A DNA stretch of 64,000 nucleotides from Karstenula rhodostoma CBS 690.94 (Eukaryota; Ascomycota; Dothideomycetes; Pleosporales; Didymosphaeriaceae). Position numbers and translations under genes: made by a program. Each line of letters begins with the position of its first letter. The stretch's first letter is position 1. The notes under the pieces were generated by a model. The model was not told the DNA's origin and searched no databases. It saw only the letters and a list, made by a program, of their open reading frames with translations. The stretch lies in NCBI GenBank assembly GCA_010093485.1, contig MU001496.1, positions 648,685-712,684 on the forward strand, given 5' to 3'. Shown here in pieces: positions 43,238 through 55,480 of the stretch.

Positions 43238-44838
43238 ATGCAGTACTCCATGAAGTGCTCTCTCACACTACCCGTGCTCACATATCTGTGTTTGACAGCA
43301 TCAGCTTTGCCTACGCGACCGCCAAAAGCACCTGTCTGTATTATTGGCGGAGGACCGGCCGGCTTGACAGCGGCTGCAAGACTGGACGCCAAAGGCATTG
43401 AATCGGTAGTGTTCGAGAAACAAGCTGCTGTCGGCGGCAAATGTCAATCGTACTACGACGATGAGTGAGTGTTACACACGACGTTGGGCGAAGCGCCATA
43501 ACCGCGGCTGACCACCCTTTCAGAGGAATATTCCATCCGCTTGGCGCAGCCTTCTTCTCGAACGCGAGCTACCCCGAGACCCTGAAAGTCATCAACGAGT
43601 CCGGCGTGTCCATCGAAGAATTCGCCCTCGCAGGCGCACGAGATCAGTTCCGCTTCAACATTACAACGGGCGCAACAGACGCTGTACCCGCGCTCTCCCC
43701 GCAAGCTTTACAACTTGTAGCTGCCGAAGTACCGCGATACATCCAGCTCTGGAACCGAGATTTTGCGCCCATCAGCACTACGAACTACAAGGTATGCGAC
43801 AAAATGACGGCATCGGTACGCGGAGAGCTAATCTCCGAACAGAAAGGCGTTCCTGACAGCCTAACCGTGTCTGGGGAACAGTGGTTCAAAACGAACAATT
43901 TCACAGTGCTTCCGCGCCTGCTCGTTAACCCTATCGCACTATACGGATACGGCGATATTAGAGTTGTTCCCGCAGTAAGCATTTCTCAAGAACTAGAAAC
44001 CATGTATGGTGACTGACCCTGGCAGTTGTACATCCTACAGTACTTTACGCCCGACATTCTTACCGGCTTCCTCGGTCAGCACAGCGTATACTACACCGAT
44101 TTCCACAAGATCTGGGTCGAGTGGTTGAAGAAGAAAGGCTGCAAGGCGAAGATCAACCTTTCGCATGAGGTTCGCTGCATTGATCGATCCGGGAAAAATC
44201 CTGTCGTCAAGTACACAGCGCCCAAGCCGTACAGCAACTTTTATCGATGGGGCAAACAAGAATGCGACTCGCTGATCTTCGCATTTCCGCCATCTATCGC
44301 GAACCTAGAAAGAGTGGGGCTGGACTTGACTGAAGAGGAACAAGATGTATTCTCGGAAGTGGTCACTCACAACTACTACTCGTCTGCAGTAGAGTTTGAG
44401 CTTCCTTTCGGGGTGTCATACATCGCAAACAGCTCCAACGCCAGTGTTCCTCCACCTAACGACATGGAGCCGGTTGCCGTGCTGCGTCTCAACGCTGCAT
44501 CGAACGTATCGACATCCTGGTCCTGGGGCAAAGACAATGTTTACGAATCGGAGTCTACTGCTCGCGACATCCTGCAAACTACTCTTTCAAAGATCAACAA
44601 AGACCCGAGGAATTTGACAGCGCAAGCCGAGCCTATAGATTCCGACGAAATCAAGGCGTTCAAAAAGTGGGATTACTTCCCGCACTTTGGCAGCGAGGCG
44701 CTGCGCAACGGCGCCTATGGGTACCTCAACAGGCTGCAGGGGTGCAACAAAAGCTTCTGGGCCAGTGGGCTCGGTGGCATGGAGATAGTCGAATGGGCCA
44801 TCCGAGCAGGCCAAGACGTCGTCGACACGTACTACTAG
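43238..44838 (+). CDS. Secreted FAD-dependent amine-oxidase-like flavoprotein
   Basis: Three exons: 43238-43464, 43524-43974, 44026-44838; 496 residues. A signal peptide (hydrophobic LTLPVLTYLCLTASALP) is followed by the dinucleotide-binding motif VCIIGGGPAGLTAAARLDA and, about 20 residues on, VVFEKQAAVGGKCQSYYDD, both typical of NAD(P)-binding Rossmann / flavin amine oxidases. The C-terminal FAD-contacting stretch is ASGLGGMEIVEWAIRAGQDV. There are many N-x-S/T sites (NASYP, NITTG, NFTVL, NSSNAS), as expected for a secreted protein. The family oxidises amines or related compounds with FAD; the substrate cannot be told. Intron donors are gtgagt and gtaagc. The start follows TTTCAAG. Confidence 0.85.
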
Positions 44839-46128
44839 CGCACATTGCGTTGCAGTACACGAAAAGGAGGAAACAAAGGTTTGGGATGGGTGTTTGCAAT
44901 TGCTTTTGCTGCAGCTGAATACCCTGGGCACGCACTGCATTTTGGAGGAAGCCAAAGTTGGGACAAGAGCGTGGTTCACGAATTTCCTTTCACCGTGCAT
45001 TGCACTAATGCCTTTCTGTATAGATAGATGATACCTACCCTTGATGACGGCGCCTTCGATGAGCGTAGGTGGGCATCATGATCACGTCTGTTACGACTAG
45101 CATGGGCTGGTTTACGTACGGTTACGAACGATGTTTAATGATAATGGATTGTAGTATATAGCGTAGATAGGTAGACATGGATGAATTTAGATCTTGCGAG
45201 ATTTGTCCAATGATGAGGAATTTCACCACTGCTATTCGGTCCCCTCGGTTCCGGTCGACCTTTCGCAATCGCAAGCAGAGCAAGCGCGTGGGGTATGTCC
45301 GTTTATGCGTTGCTTGCTTTGCAGTGGCAAACACAGATCCAGGTTGCAAAGTTCATATGACGACATCCTACACGCCCATTTCATAAGAACAGGGAAGCCC
45401 TGCAAGAACACTTCGGATCGACCGCGACCATGATGCGCTGGCATCGCGGGCGAATAGACGGTCCACAGCCACGCCGCCGCCACACATACGCCACAGTTGC
45501 GGTGAACACCGGGTGGGAAGACAAGGTACGCTACGGCGTGGCTGTGCCTTTGGTATTGCGAGTAGAATGTGTGGTGTGGTGTGGCGTTGAGTCTAGTCGG
45601 GTAGGTCCGACGAGGAGGTACTGCGCTGGATCGAAGGGTTGACTACGGCGCAGTGCGTTACCACAGGATAGGCAATGTCGGGGCGGATTGTACTCGGGGC
45701 TTTTGATTCAGAGTTATGGTGAAGTCTCGTGCATCGCGGGAAGCAGGCAATGCGTCACATAGGCTTACAATAGGCATGTCTGTGTCAAGGTTATCAGAGT
45801 GTTTGCGAGCTTTGTAACGTGGTACCCATGAATTCTAATGTCTCCTTTTTACGCACAAGTCAACCGTGATGGCCAAGGGGCGGGTATGGTGGGTTGGGTT
45901 TCGCGACCAGGTGCATTCGCTGGGAACTCGTGCAGATGGAAGGAATATCTGGCTTTGGAATATGTTATGCGATCCAGGAATGATTGTAGTCCTACATACG
46001 CCTCCTTTGTCTGTTTCCAACAATATACTACATTCGAATATACAAGCACGAGTCTTCTTACGGAGTCGTCCCGACACCGATCCGTCTGATCCAGGTCATG
46101 TGAATATGCGCCAATGTTTCTGCCGAGA
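44839..46128. other. Convergent intergenic, nothing seen
   Basis: 3' flanks of the flavoprotein and the uL23m gene. No domain, RNA gene or clear repeat. Confidence 0.5.
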
Positions 46129-46785
46129 CTATTGCGACGCCGGCTTAGCGGCTTCGGCGGGTTTGGGATCGGGTAGCCTCAGGCTGGCGAAGTTCTTCGC
46201 GGGTAACAGTTCGTGGTTCAGCATCTGAGGCGTCCTTCGCCTCTCCCATTTCTTAACGTTTGGCTCCGGACTCTTGTTCAGCAAATCCAAAGCCTGGAGT
46301 CTTAACGTCCTCGCATCGACCCTCTGGTCCCGAGGAGACTTCACACCCTGGGCAGCCCTGCTTTGCACGATACTAGCATCCCTCTCCTTTCGTCCCCACG
46401 GCTCCCAGCTCTCCGGGTCCTCCGGCCACACGAACGGCTTCTCCATCTCCACGGTCATGTACTTCTCGTTCTCGGGGCGGAACCAGTGGCGGGGCTGCTT
46501 GACTGTGTCGCGCAGGGGCAGCTGCTTGACGAGGGAGTGGATGCTGTATACTTTGACGTTGTAGGCGTGGTAGAGGTAGTCACGGAGGTCGTACTTGGAG
46601 AAGTTGAGGGGGACGCGGAACTTTGCTTGGTAAGGGGAGAGGTTGGGTGTGCGGATCAAGGCGACGGTGAACTTGGGCCTGGACCTGGATCAGCAATTGC
46701 GATAGGAATGAGTGGCAGAGACGCACAGGAAGACCTGATTGCTGCCGAAGGCGACAATCTTCTTGGAAACGGGAGCGAGTGACAT
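46129..46785 (-). CDS. MRP20: Mitochondrial ribosomal protein uL23m
   Basis: Two exons (minus): 46785-46727 and 46678-46129, intron 48 nt (gtgcgt donor, gctgatcc branch); 202 residues. Residues 1-60 (MSLAPVSKKIVAFGSNQVFL, then PKFTVALIRTP, then FRVPLNFSKYDLRDYLYHAY) are the L23 fold, followed by YNVKVYSIHS and the fungal-specific C-terminal extension (WFRPENEKYMTVEMEKPFVW). uL23m sits at the exit of the mitoribosomal tunnel. The spliced start is chosen because the unspliced frame begins inside the first beta strand. Confidence 0.9.
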
Positions 46786-48465
46786 CTTGGGCGAGGTTGG
46801 GCAATGCGCCCAGGGAGTCGACAGGGGAGCTTTGCTGTCTAGGTTTGGGAATGAACGTATGCGAAGCTGGATTGGTTGGTCGGGATGTCTGCACGCCAAT
46901 GACCGGTCCGTGGGGCGTGAGATACTCGAAGGTTGTCGCGATGATGGTTCTCAGAAAATCGGTCGGGATGGCTCGTGCACCTCCGCGCATCTGGCTGACT
47001 CATCGCCCTCAGCCTCACTTCGATTCGTTCGAGAGACCCATGCCAGCTTTACACAATGGAGCTTTACACGATGGACTTTCGTTTAAAATTTGGAGCTGGG
47101 AACCCGTAACGAAGAGATCGTCCTCCATCCACTTCCGACACTACTAGTATGCGACCTAGCGCTCCTACACAGTCGAGAGAGCTTTGGAGCTTTGGAGGCT
47201 TGGACAGCAGTGGGCAAGAACAGCGTAGCTGGACTCGCAATTTTGGATAGGCCTGTCAACTGTTATATGAACGGAAAACATGCAGCGTCTGAAAAGGATA
47301 GCGGGCTTCGTCTACCAGCTGTTCCGATACCTTGGCGTACTTGCTCTTATGACAGCATGTCCCAGCGAGTCGCTCTGATCTAGTCGTCGCATGCACAGTT
47401 TACCACGTCGCGTTCGATTGTTTATCTTACTTCAGCTTCCCTATTCTCTTCGTTTGCTTCCATATTTAAAGCTTTCGAGTCCCAGCACTGTTCGCTCTTG
47501 TCCGTCTTTCCCACACGCCTTTCCAGTACTCGCCTCAAAACCACCATGTTATCTGCATTTGATTCGTTGTATTGGGGGATACGCAGAGAAGAGATATGTC
47601 AGATTAGTGAGAAGGTAAAAACCGGGGACAGCGGCCTCGACAAGGTCCACAAGCTGGACAGGTTCTTGCTTGGCTCTTCGATTTCAGTGGGATGTGTCCA
47701 CGAAGCCACATTGAACTGATGTTTAAATCACAGTTTCTTGTATATACAGTGCTTCAATGAGTGGAACTTCATCGGAATATCTAAAACACGATGCGTGCAC
47801 ACGGGGACGCTCCTTCCGTCTTTGGCGACACCCCCGGTGGTGAAGGCAATCGCGCTGCTTCACCTGTAATTTCCCCAAGACCGCCGGCTTCTGCTCTCCC
47901 CACAACACCACAGCTACACACTAACTTTCTTGTGCACCCTCCGATCAACTGCCACGCGGCTTCATATCCTTCGTCAATGCCAGCTTTGTAGCCTACGGGC
48001 GTACAAGCCTCCATTTCTACAGCATTGGTATCACAACACCCACCGCCAAGCGTTTTCAACAGTTCAGCTTACATATCAGATTTCGTCCACTGCGAAGTTG
48101 CTGTTACACGCCGTGGCGATTGGTCTGTTGCCGCTCGTCGTTCGCACTCTCGGCCAGGCCAGGCCACTCAAATCAGTAGGTAACTTATCCCTACACCGCC
48201 AACAACCCAAATCAGCCCCACGGCAATTTTCAAACACACGCGCAATCTTATTCATTGGTAACGCTATCGCGCTTTCCTGCTTGTAGACGTCAACATTGAA
48301 CAGCCGTTCAAAAGCTGAAAGATCCTGGTCCCGAGCTCAATACCATCCACAAGCAAAGCTGTCAAAGCTGAAGGTCCTCGAGTGTGAGTGCAAGGCTGTT
48401 TATGTTCTGAGTACAGTCAAGAATAACACTTCACAAGACACCGAAAACAATACTGTCTAAGCAGT
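46786..48465. other. Intergenic with one possible small gene
   Basis: Promoter of uL23m and upstream region of the RGG-tailed gene. A possible 57-residue gene at 47546 is listed separately; nothing else seen. Confidence 0.45.
47546..47719 (+). CDS. Possible small ORF, unrecognised
   Basis: 57 codons from an ATG in good context (AAAACCACCATGT) after a CT-rich leader and ATATTTAAA about 85 bases upstream. The peptide begins MLSAFDSLYWGIRREEICQI and has no domain. The promoter-like surroundings are the main reason to list it; it may equally be the first exon of a larger unresolved gene (GAGAAG|gtaaaa at 47616 could be a donor). Confidence 0.3.
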   Translation: MLSAFDSLYWGIRREEICQISEKVKTGDSGLDKVHKLDRFLLGSSISVGCVHEATLN

Positions 48466-50667
48466 ATGCGCGCACGTGGCAGCCCCTCACGGGGAAGTAC
48501 CTCGCGTGGCGGGCCAAGGGGAGGTGGCGCTTTTCGCGGTCGCGGGCAGTCAAATGAAAACAACCGTGACAGCAGGCGTGCACCTAACCGTGTCATCGTT
48601 GTGCCTACGGAGTTTCGACGTCACACAAAAGACTCGGAGCGCACACGCATAATTACCACCTGGAAGAACGAGACAGGTTGCGAAGTTATCCCACAGCTCC
48701 AAGCCGAAAAAGGCCCCGGACGATCAATCATTACCAGGTTCGAATTGTTCGGCACGAGTGATAAACTGGACAAAGTTACCCAGGAAATTGAGGAATGGAT
48801 TCGCTATTCCGCGACCAAAACGTCAGAAACTACTGGGTGGGCGAAGCTCTCGGCTCACATTCCGAAAGAGTGGTATCAAAACCATATGGAGAGAGAACAA
48901 GATGATCGAAAGAAGAAATTCCTGAAAGACATGGAAGAGAATGAGACTACGACTTACAAAAGCTTGGTAAGTGGTTCCATCTGGATAACTTGATACTTAC
49001 ATGTTGACCGTTTTGCGGATCACCGTCGATTGGCCGCAGGATCTTCGCGACTCAGAAGTGACAATGAAGGATGCGTTCGGCACTGGCCTCGCAAAGCTTG
49101 ATCCTATCAGGCTGGATGACGAAGTATTTATCAAAGCTGGTGTGCATCATTCGCTTCGCCACTTGAGTAAGCACGCATCATTAACAAGTGGCAGTCGGAC
49201 TGAATAAGCTCGAGATACGTGGAGCTGATATCAAGCGCGCTCGATCAGCTGAACAACATGTCAAAGTCCTTATGGAGAAAGTGCAATTGAGGATCAACAA
49301 CAAGATCGCGTACCCGATGTACATGATTCTTGACCAGAGAGAGGGCACAGAAGAAGGTGTCATCTACGAGAAGTCCGATGCATGGTGGCCCGACAATGGG
49401 AGACACCCTATTGCGCCTCGTCTGTTGCCCTGCGTTATGACGAGCAGCGGACCGGGTGAATATTGGCAAGATCTCCAGCCTTCCCAATATTACAATATAC
49501 AGAGTGAGATTCAGAGAGCGCTCGACATTGCCCGGTATGAAAAGGGTTCATATGAGCTCTCTATCCGCCTTGGCTGCCTTGGTTTGAAAGAAGATGTCTC
49601 AAGCATCGGCACGAAGCGTGATCAGGAGGCGTTCTTGGTTGATATCACCAACAAAAAGGAACTCGATTGCGTTGTCAAACATTGGCTTGTTGACGACACA
49701 GGCGGCGAAGAGCTTCTTGAGCGCCTTTTTGATGCTGATCATCTCCTCGAACCTGCCACCCCTGGTACAAGTTTCGGGTGGGCAAACAAACCAGCTACGC
49801 TGTCAGAGACACAATGGTTCCCAACACTCCGTGGAACCTGGATCTTCAAGGACCCCAACTCTCCACAATCTACATCATGTCCCTACGTTGTCCAAGTGCA
49901 TTGGACAATGGACGAGGACGGTCTCTACGAGAAGGAGTACATCAAGTTTTATCGCTTGGATCCAGGAAGCTACGCACCCAAGGAAAATCTCGACATAAAG
50001 CTGTTGGAGCTGGTGAAGCAAGTCTTCTTTTCAACTGGCTGAGGCATCGGCTAACGAAAGCAACAGAAGCAAGGGATGGCAATTCAGCTTGACATCAATG
50101 ATTCCGGTCGGCAGAGCAATCGTTCCGAGCGCCCTTCTCACTTTCGCCGACCAGACAGGAGTCAAACCAAAGTATGACACTGCTTCAAAGGAACCCTTCA
50201 TCAGTTTCCATGCTGGGCCATCGTTGAAGATCATCACCGGCCGGATCGACAAATTCTACACTGTGGGTATCAAGAAGACAGCCTATAAGCTTGACATTGT
50301 TTCGATGTGGCACCCGGGAAAGGATGTGCCTTGCTTGGGCCTTAATGTCTATCACAGCGACTGGCGAGTGCAACTCGCGAAAGCGGAACAGCTCCGGGCG
50401 GGCGAATGCGTTTCTTGGGGAAACACCGTGAACACCTTTCTGCCCGATGATGGATTCTCTGCTCCACAATGGACTGCGCGGGACGAATCAGTGAAAACCG
50501 ATCAGTATGGCGGACCGCTTCCAGGGGATGGCATCCGACTCCTGTTGACGAAGCTCATGGAGCTCTCGCAAATTGTCCTCCAGTCCGATCCTCCTCATGT
50601 GCCGGACTATCCGGCTATCCCTCCGGAGCCTCGTGACCCTGCAAACTTCCAGGGGATACTTATATGA
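48466..50667 (+). CDS. Large protein with RGG-type N terminus, unknown function
   Basis: Proposed exons: 48466-48966, 49040-49139, 49195-50002, 50067-50667; 669 residues. The first 35 residues are Arg/Gly/Ser-rich (RGGPRGGGAFRGRGQ), an RGG-type RNA-binding tail. A KH-like alpha/beta stretch follows (ERTIITTWKNETGCEVIPQL-like region, residues 55-110), then a large globular part with no domain I can name (SGPGEYWQDLQPSQYYNIQS; PLLTF-like core; ending EPRDPANFQGILI). Intron 2 can be read with a gtgtgc donor (55 nt) or a gtaagc donor (28 nt), both in frame. Intron 3 needs a weak gttgga donor but has a perfect gctaac branch and cag acceptor; the stronger gtgaag donor gives the wrong frame. Probably a fungal RNA-associated protein. 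Confidence 0.68.
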
Positions 50668-51325
50668 AGCAAGCAGCGTAAGGGACCCTTACAGATTCTC
50701 TTAACTAAGAGAAAGTGTTCAAGGGGCCATCGAGTGACTTCCAACATACGAGTTTCTACCGCTCTGCGAACCGGCAGCTGACAGAGACATGCTGAGGATG
50801 TGTTTTGGACAGGATCAGTCTTGAATCCTTGATGAAAGGTCTAATGGAAGCAGTGGTTCAATGGATGGTGACGATCTTGACACCGACCAAAGGTACTACT
50901 CCATGAGAATCTAGTAACTTTAGAAGACCGGATGTCGAGGTACATATAGAAATTAGGGTTTCCACATACTTTTCCTCTACAGACATTATGCTCGTGAGCA
51001 CCCCTGGTGGTTCTGGTTAAGGAGAAAGTGAGACACGTGCTGCGGGAAAGCTGCGAGAGAGAATGCACTTCCTAGTATGTCACTTTAGGCGTCTACAGAT
51101 GTGACCTTGACCGCACAAGTGGGACAATGAATTCTACAGGTATCGTACAATGTAGTCCATAGGCGAAGGCAAGATCGAGCTTCCCCCGCCTGAACACGCG
51201 CAACATATTGACAGTGTACGGAAATACATCCAACATCCAAGAGAACAGTAGTCCAGACAGACACCTGGACCTGACTTCGACCCAATCTTACAACTCAAGG
51301 CAGCGCGCGCGCAGTCTCAGCACGC
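50668..51325. other. Convergent intergenic, nothing seen
   Basis: 3' flanks of two convergent genes. No feature recognised. Confidence 0.5.
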
Positions 51326-53203
51326 TCAAAGCTGCCCCAACAACCGCTCGACCTCTTGCCTCACCTCACCTCGTTCCACGACCTTCTTGACCCCCAGCCT
51401 TCGACACTGCACCTCCACCTTCCCCTCCTTCCACGCTTTCCCCAGTACCACAACAACCGGATACCCAATCAGATCAGCATCTCTCAGTTTCCAGCCCAGG
51501 CTCTTGCCCTCCCGGTCATCAAGCACAGTGTCGATGCCCCTCAATTCATCATACACACCTACGCCATCATCGTCAGCAACCTTCGGCGTGGTAACAACGA
51601 TCGCTTCAAACGGCGCGACGGCGCGCGGCCAGTTCAGCCCCGCCGAGTCGGCGAGCAGCGACGCGATGGCGCCGATCAGCCGCGAGACGCCGATGCCGTG
51701 GCAGCCCATGTGTATCGCTTCCTTCTGGGTGGCGTGCGGGACGGCAACGAGCGCGGAGAGCGGGTCCGAGTACCGTGTGCCGAGGTGGAAGGTGTGGCCT
51801 ACTTCTATGGCTTTCTGGACGGCGAGGGCGCCTGTGGAACAGCGGGGACAGGCATCGCCAGAGCGTGTGAGGGATATGTCGGCTTCCTCTGTGGTGGAGG
51901 TATTACTAGTGTCGGTGTGAGATGTGGTCTTCTGGAGGTGGACGAGGGAGGGGGAGTAGAGCGTTTTGTGAGATTGGATGGGGGGCAGGAGCTTGGAAAG
52001 GGTCGCCGCTTCGATGCCGGTGTCGAGGTCGCGATATACGCGCTTGACGGCGTGGAGGTTGACAAAGGACGATATGCTGTCCCAGGATGGTTGGGTTTCC
52101 ACGGACATGTCTGACGGTCGCGCGATGACGATGCGGATGGCTGTTTTCCTGTCCATGGTAATGCCCGTGAAGACGAGTGGCTGGGAAGGTTCTTCTGGTG
52201 CGGCGATCGCGTCCAGGTTCGTCGGCGGCGCGGACTTCTCCACGAGCTCCTCGTTCGCAACGTAGCTGCAGGAGTTGCAGGACCAGACATTGTCCTCGCC
52301 CTTCGGGGAGACGAAGTGGTACTCATGGCTGAGCTTGCCGCCCATGTTGCCGGAGTCGGCGTCGGCGACGAGGTAGGGAATCTTGAGTTCGTCGAAGAGG
52401 TTGGTGTAGGCCTGGCGGACTTCTTCGTATGTCTTGATTGCAATCTCATGCGACGAGTCGAACGTGTAGAGGTCCTTCATCATGAATTCTTTTGCCCGGA
52501 GTAGGCCCTGTCGCGGTCTCTTCTCGTCTCTGTATTTCCTTCCAGTCTGGTAGAGACGCAGGGGAAGATCTTTGTACGAGTGTACCATATTCGCTACGAG
52601 AGCTGTGATCTCCTCTTCGTGCGTGGGCGCAAGAAGGAATCCAGACTCTCTGCGGTCATTGATGCGGAGGAGCTCTGAGTTGCTCGAGTACCGGCCTGTC
52701 TGCTTCCAGAGCTCTTCTGTACTTATGTGGGAAAGTGAGACTTTTGAGGCACCGATTGAGGACATGTGCTTGTCTATTAGACTCTCGAGCTTGTTTTGTA
52801 CGCGGAGACCCAGAGGGAGTAGATGGAAGACTCCGGAGTGAGCCTGCACGTGATGAGTTTGTGGATTCCAATGGTTGGTTATGGATGGCTTGAGAGGCTT
52901 ACCTGCCGGAGGAATCCGCCTTTGAGGAGAAGCGCATGGGAATCGTCTGCGTGGGAGTGAGTGGAGTCCCCAATGGTTCTGGTGATATGCTAACCTTGCT
53001 CTCCATCTTGAGCTGATATGCCTCCTGTTGGTGCCCAGAATTTCGACAGTCGACTTCTGGAGTCTGTCTATGACAAGAAGTCAGCAAGTTTTGCAGCCTG
53101 GTTGGCTTTCAGAGAAGCTTCTCACAGCTAAGAATCGAGCATTGTGGTTTGGTCTCGTCGCTGGACTCGCTCGATGCGCGCTCCTCCAGATATGCGCTCT
53201 CAT
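51326..53203 (-). CDS. AIM10: Mitochondrial prolyl-tRNA synthetase
   Basis: Four exons (minus): 53203-53126, 53067-52995, 52946-52903, 52843-51326; 570 residues. The first exon encodes a basic presequence (MRAHIWRSAHRASPATRP) typical of mitochondrial import. The body is a bacterial-type class II synthetase: DSHALLLKGGFLRQAHSGVF, motif 2 with YRDEKRPRQGLLRAKEFMMK, the insertion with NMGGKLSHEYHF, motif 3 GCHGIGVSRLIGAIAS, and a C-terminal anticodon-binding domain from AVAPFEAIVVTT. It charges mitochondrial tRNA-Pro. Introns are 58, 48 and 59 nt. The three small 5' exons were found by requiring the conserved DSHALLLKGG block and the presequence in one frame. Its start is 291 bp from the start of the divergent uL10m gene. 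Confidence 0.92.
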
Positions 53204-53494
53204 TGGCGCGCAGGGTTTACAAGAGTCGACCTAACTTGAGCAAAGGTAGTATGCGGCTCAATCACTGTTTCACAGAGAAAGAAGGAAGGGAAACAACGTA
53301 TTCTAGTTGCAATTGATGGATGGCAGCTGTTTGTGAGATGGAGGCCGCGGGTGGCCCGTGCACCGAGATTCTCGAGCGACGGCCGAAAGATTTCCAGACA
53401 AGCATCTCCATCTCCATTGCGTGTCGACCACACATCACGTAGGGCCCCGCCTCGAAGACCAGCAGTCCGTATTCGGCGCTTACATACTTCCAGA
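53204..53494. promoter_or_regulatory. Short bidirectional promoter, ProRS / uL10m
   Basis: 291 bp between two divergent genes whose products both act in mitochondrial translation. No specific site recognised. Confidence 0.55.
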
Positions 53495-54523
53495 ATGCCG
53501 CCCCGAATACGGCTCCGGCCACACGCTCTGCGCCTCCGCATCGCCGCGCCGTCCAGCAGCCCCCTCTGCGCAACCTATGCCTCGCTCGCAACAGCAACAA
53601 CCCCAGCGCCGTCAATTGACCCAACGCGTGCTGCCGCCCCAATACTCAGATACCCGCCTACCCAACCGCCCTCGCACAAGCCGCCGGAAGTCCGCAAGAC
53701 GCAGTTGCATCGCACATACCAGTCCGTCCTCAAGTCGTCGCCCTTGATTCTGCTTTTCCAGCACAACAACGTCAAAGCGGTGGAATGGATGAGCATACGG
53801 AGGGAGCTTGCAACCGCGCTGCGGAAATTGGACGCTGAGAGAGCGAAGAATGGCCACGAAGACTTGATCGGCGACCAGATCAAGTTCCAAGTTATCACCA
53901 CGAACATCTTCGCGAGCGCACTGCGCGTTGTGGAGTTCTTCAAACCGGAGGAGAACACAATGGACCGTGTGCAGCACTCCACGGACCCACGAACAGCGAC
54001 GAGCGCCCAGATCCCGCAGACGTCGAACTCTCCCGAAGACGAGGCCTTCAAGCACGGTCTGAGCAAGAGAGCGTGGGAAGTGGCCTCGAACCGCAAGCTC
54101 AAGAGCGAACTCGAGCCGCTCCTCTCAGGGCCCCTGGCCATCCTCACCTTCCCGGACGTGTCGCCGCAGTATCTCAAGGCCGTGCTCTCCATCGTCGCAC
54201 CCTCGCCGCCCAACTTCCCCGCGCCCAAGCGCAAGGCAAACCCCTCATACTTTGAGCCAGAAGTGCAGTCCGGGCTGCAGAAGCTGATGCTCCTGGGCGC
54301 CCGAGTAGAGGGCAAGGTGTTCGACACAGAAGGCACCAGGTGGGTTGGCGGCATCGATGGTGGCATTGATGGGCTTCGGGCACAGCTTGTTCACATGCTG
54401 CAAGGTGTTGGTGGCGCGCTTACAGGTGCTCTGGAAGGCGCCAGCAAGAGCCTCTACTTCACGGTCGAGGGCCGGAGAATGGACATGGAAGAGAAGGCGA
54501 AGGATGATAAGCCGGCCGAGTAA
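53495..54523 (+). CDS. MRPL11: Mitochondrial ribosomal protein uL10m
   Basis: Single exon, 342 residues from the ATG at 53495. An in-frame ATG at 53333 would add 54 Arg-rich residues; the later one is preferred because it begins a typical presequence (MPPRIRLRPHALRLRIAAP) and leaves room for a promoter. The L10 fold starts near KTQLHRTYQSVLKSSPLILL with FQHNNVKAVEWMSIRRELAT and ITTNIFASALRVVEF, and continues with SGPLAILTFPDVSPQYLKAV. A C-terminal Gly-rich amphipathic region (HMLQGVGGALTGALEGASKS) is where the L7/L12 stalk proteins would attach. Part of the mitoribosomal stalk base. Confidence 0.88.
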   Translation: MPPRIRLRPHALRLRIAAPSSSPLCATYASLATATTPAPSIDPTRAAAPILRYPPTQPPSHKPPEVRKTQLHRTYQSVLKSSPLILLFQHNNVKAVEWMSIRRELATALRKLDAERAKNGHEDLIGDQIKFQVITTNIFASALRVVEFFKPEENTMDRVQHSTDPRTATSAQIPQTSNSPEDEAFKHGLSKRAWEVASNRKLKSELEPLLSGPLAILTFPDVSPQYLKAVLSIVAPSPPNFPAPKRKANPSYFEPEVQSGLQKLMLLGARVEGKVFDTEGTRWVGGIDGGIDGLRAQLVHMLQGVGGALTGALEGASKSLYFTVEGRRMDMEEKAKDDKPAE

Positions 54524-54725
54524 AGGTCCTGGATCGAAAATCTTGTATAAGCATTGGGAACGGATTATGTATAGATATTGTACATGTGTTGTAGTACGGA
54601 TAAAAGACATGAGTCTTTGTTGCATGTATAATACATCGCGGTTTCGATTGAGCCACAAGACGTGTCTGAATATCAAAGAGGACAACGGAACTGACCATGT
54701 CGTGGGACCAGAATTCCGCCCACGT

Positions 54726-55480
54726 CTATAACTTCGGACGTTCGTTCATCTTCACAATCTCCTCTCTCAGCACCCTCCTCATCTCGCCTGCTAACCGTAC
54801 ACCTTCCTCATCGTCCAACTCGTCTCTCTGCCCTCGCCCAAACATAGTCCAACTCTTACTCTTGATCTCCGGTCTTGACTCTGGTCTGGGGATGATGTGG
54901 AAGTGAACATGCGGCACTACTTGTGCTGCTCTCGCACCTGTCCGCTGTCAATGCCCTCCTTTTCCAACGTAATAACAGAGGTACGCCCTCACGCAAGCAA
55001 CAAGCCTACAAAAGCCCCCAAAAAAGAAAAGAGAACCCACCATTATTCTGCACAATATTCCAATCCTTCACGCCCGTTACTTGCGAAACAACTCTCGACA
55101 GCACCGGAAGCCAGAACCCTACACCACGAACCATCAGCCCCATTGCTTCACGTCACATCACATGATGCGCTCTACTCACCCATCTCCCTCCCCTCCCCAC
55201 CCCCCATATCCGCAACCTTCACCCTATGCCCCCTCGTTGCAACCAGCAAATGTCCCCCGACCATCGGCAAGATGTCCAGAAACGCAACTACATCCCTACT
55301 AGCCAGGACGACGAAGCTCCCCGGGGTGGTCTTCTCGGGGTCCACATCGCCAGACGGCACGCAGCCGAGTAAGTCCTCCTCTTTTGAGGTCCAGAGCGGC
55401 GATGACGAGGGTGGGTACGCGGCGGCAATGGTGCAGAAAGGGCAGTTGTCTGCTGGGTAATGCAGGTCCGGTTCGTTCAT
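54726..55480 (-). CDS. HIT family hydrolase/transferase
   Basis: Three exons (minus): 55480-55180, 55118-55041, 54937-54726; 196 residues. Introns are 61 nt (gtgagt donor, tag acceptor) and 103 nt (gtgggt donor, cag acceptor). The N terminus has NCPFCTIAAAYP; the central part SFVVLASRDVVAFLDILPMV and GGHLLVATRGHRVKVAD; exon 2 gives VKDWNIVQNNG; exon 3 begins ARAAQVVPHVHFHIIPRPES with the histidine triad HVHFH. HIT proteins hydrolyse dinucleoside polyphosphates or AMP conjugates through the middle His. The acidic C-terminal extension (DELDDEEGVRLAGEMRRVLR) is common in fungal members. The closest subfamily cannot be decided between Hint-like and Fhit-like. Confidence 0.92.

Noticed and set aside
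50010..50030. Frameshift in the RGG-tailed gene
   Set aside because: A 64-nt intron with a perfect branch site and acceptor joins the frames if a weak gttgga donor is used.
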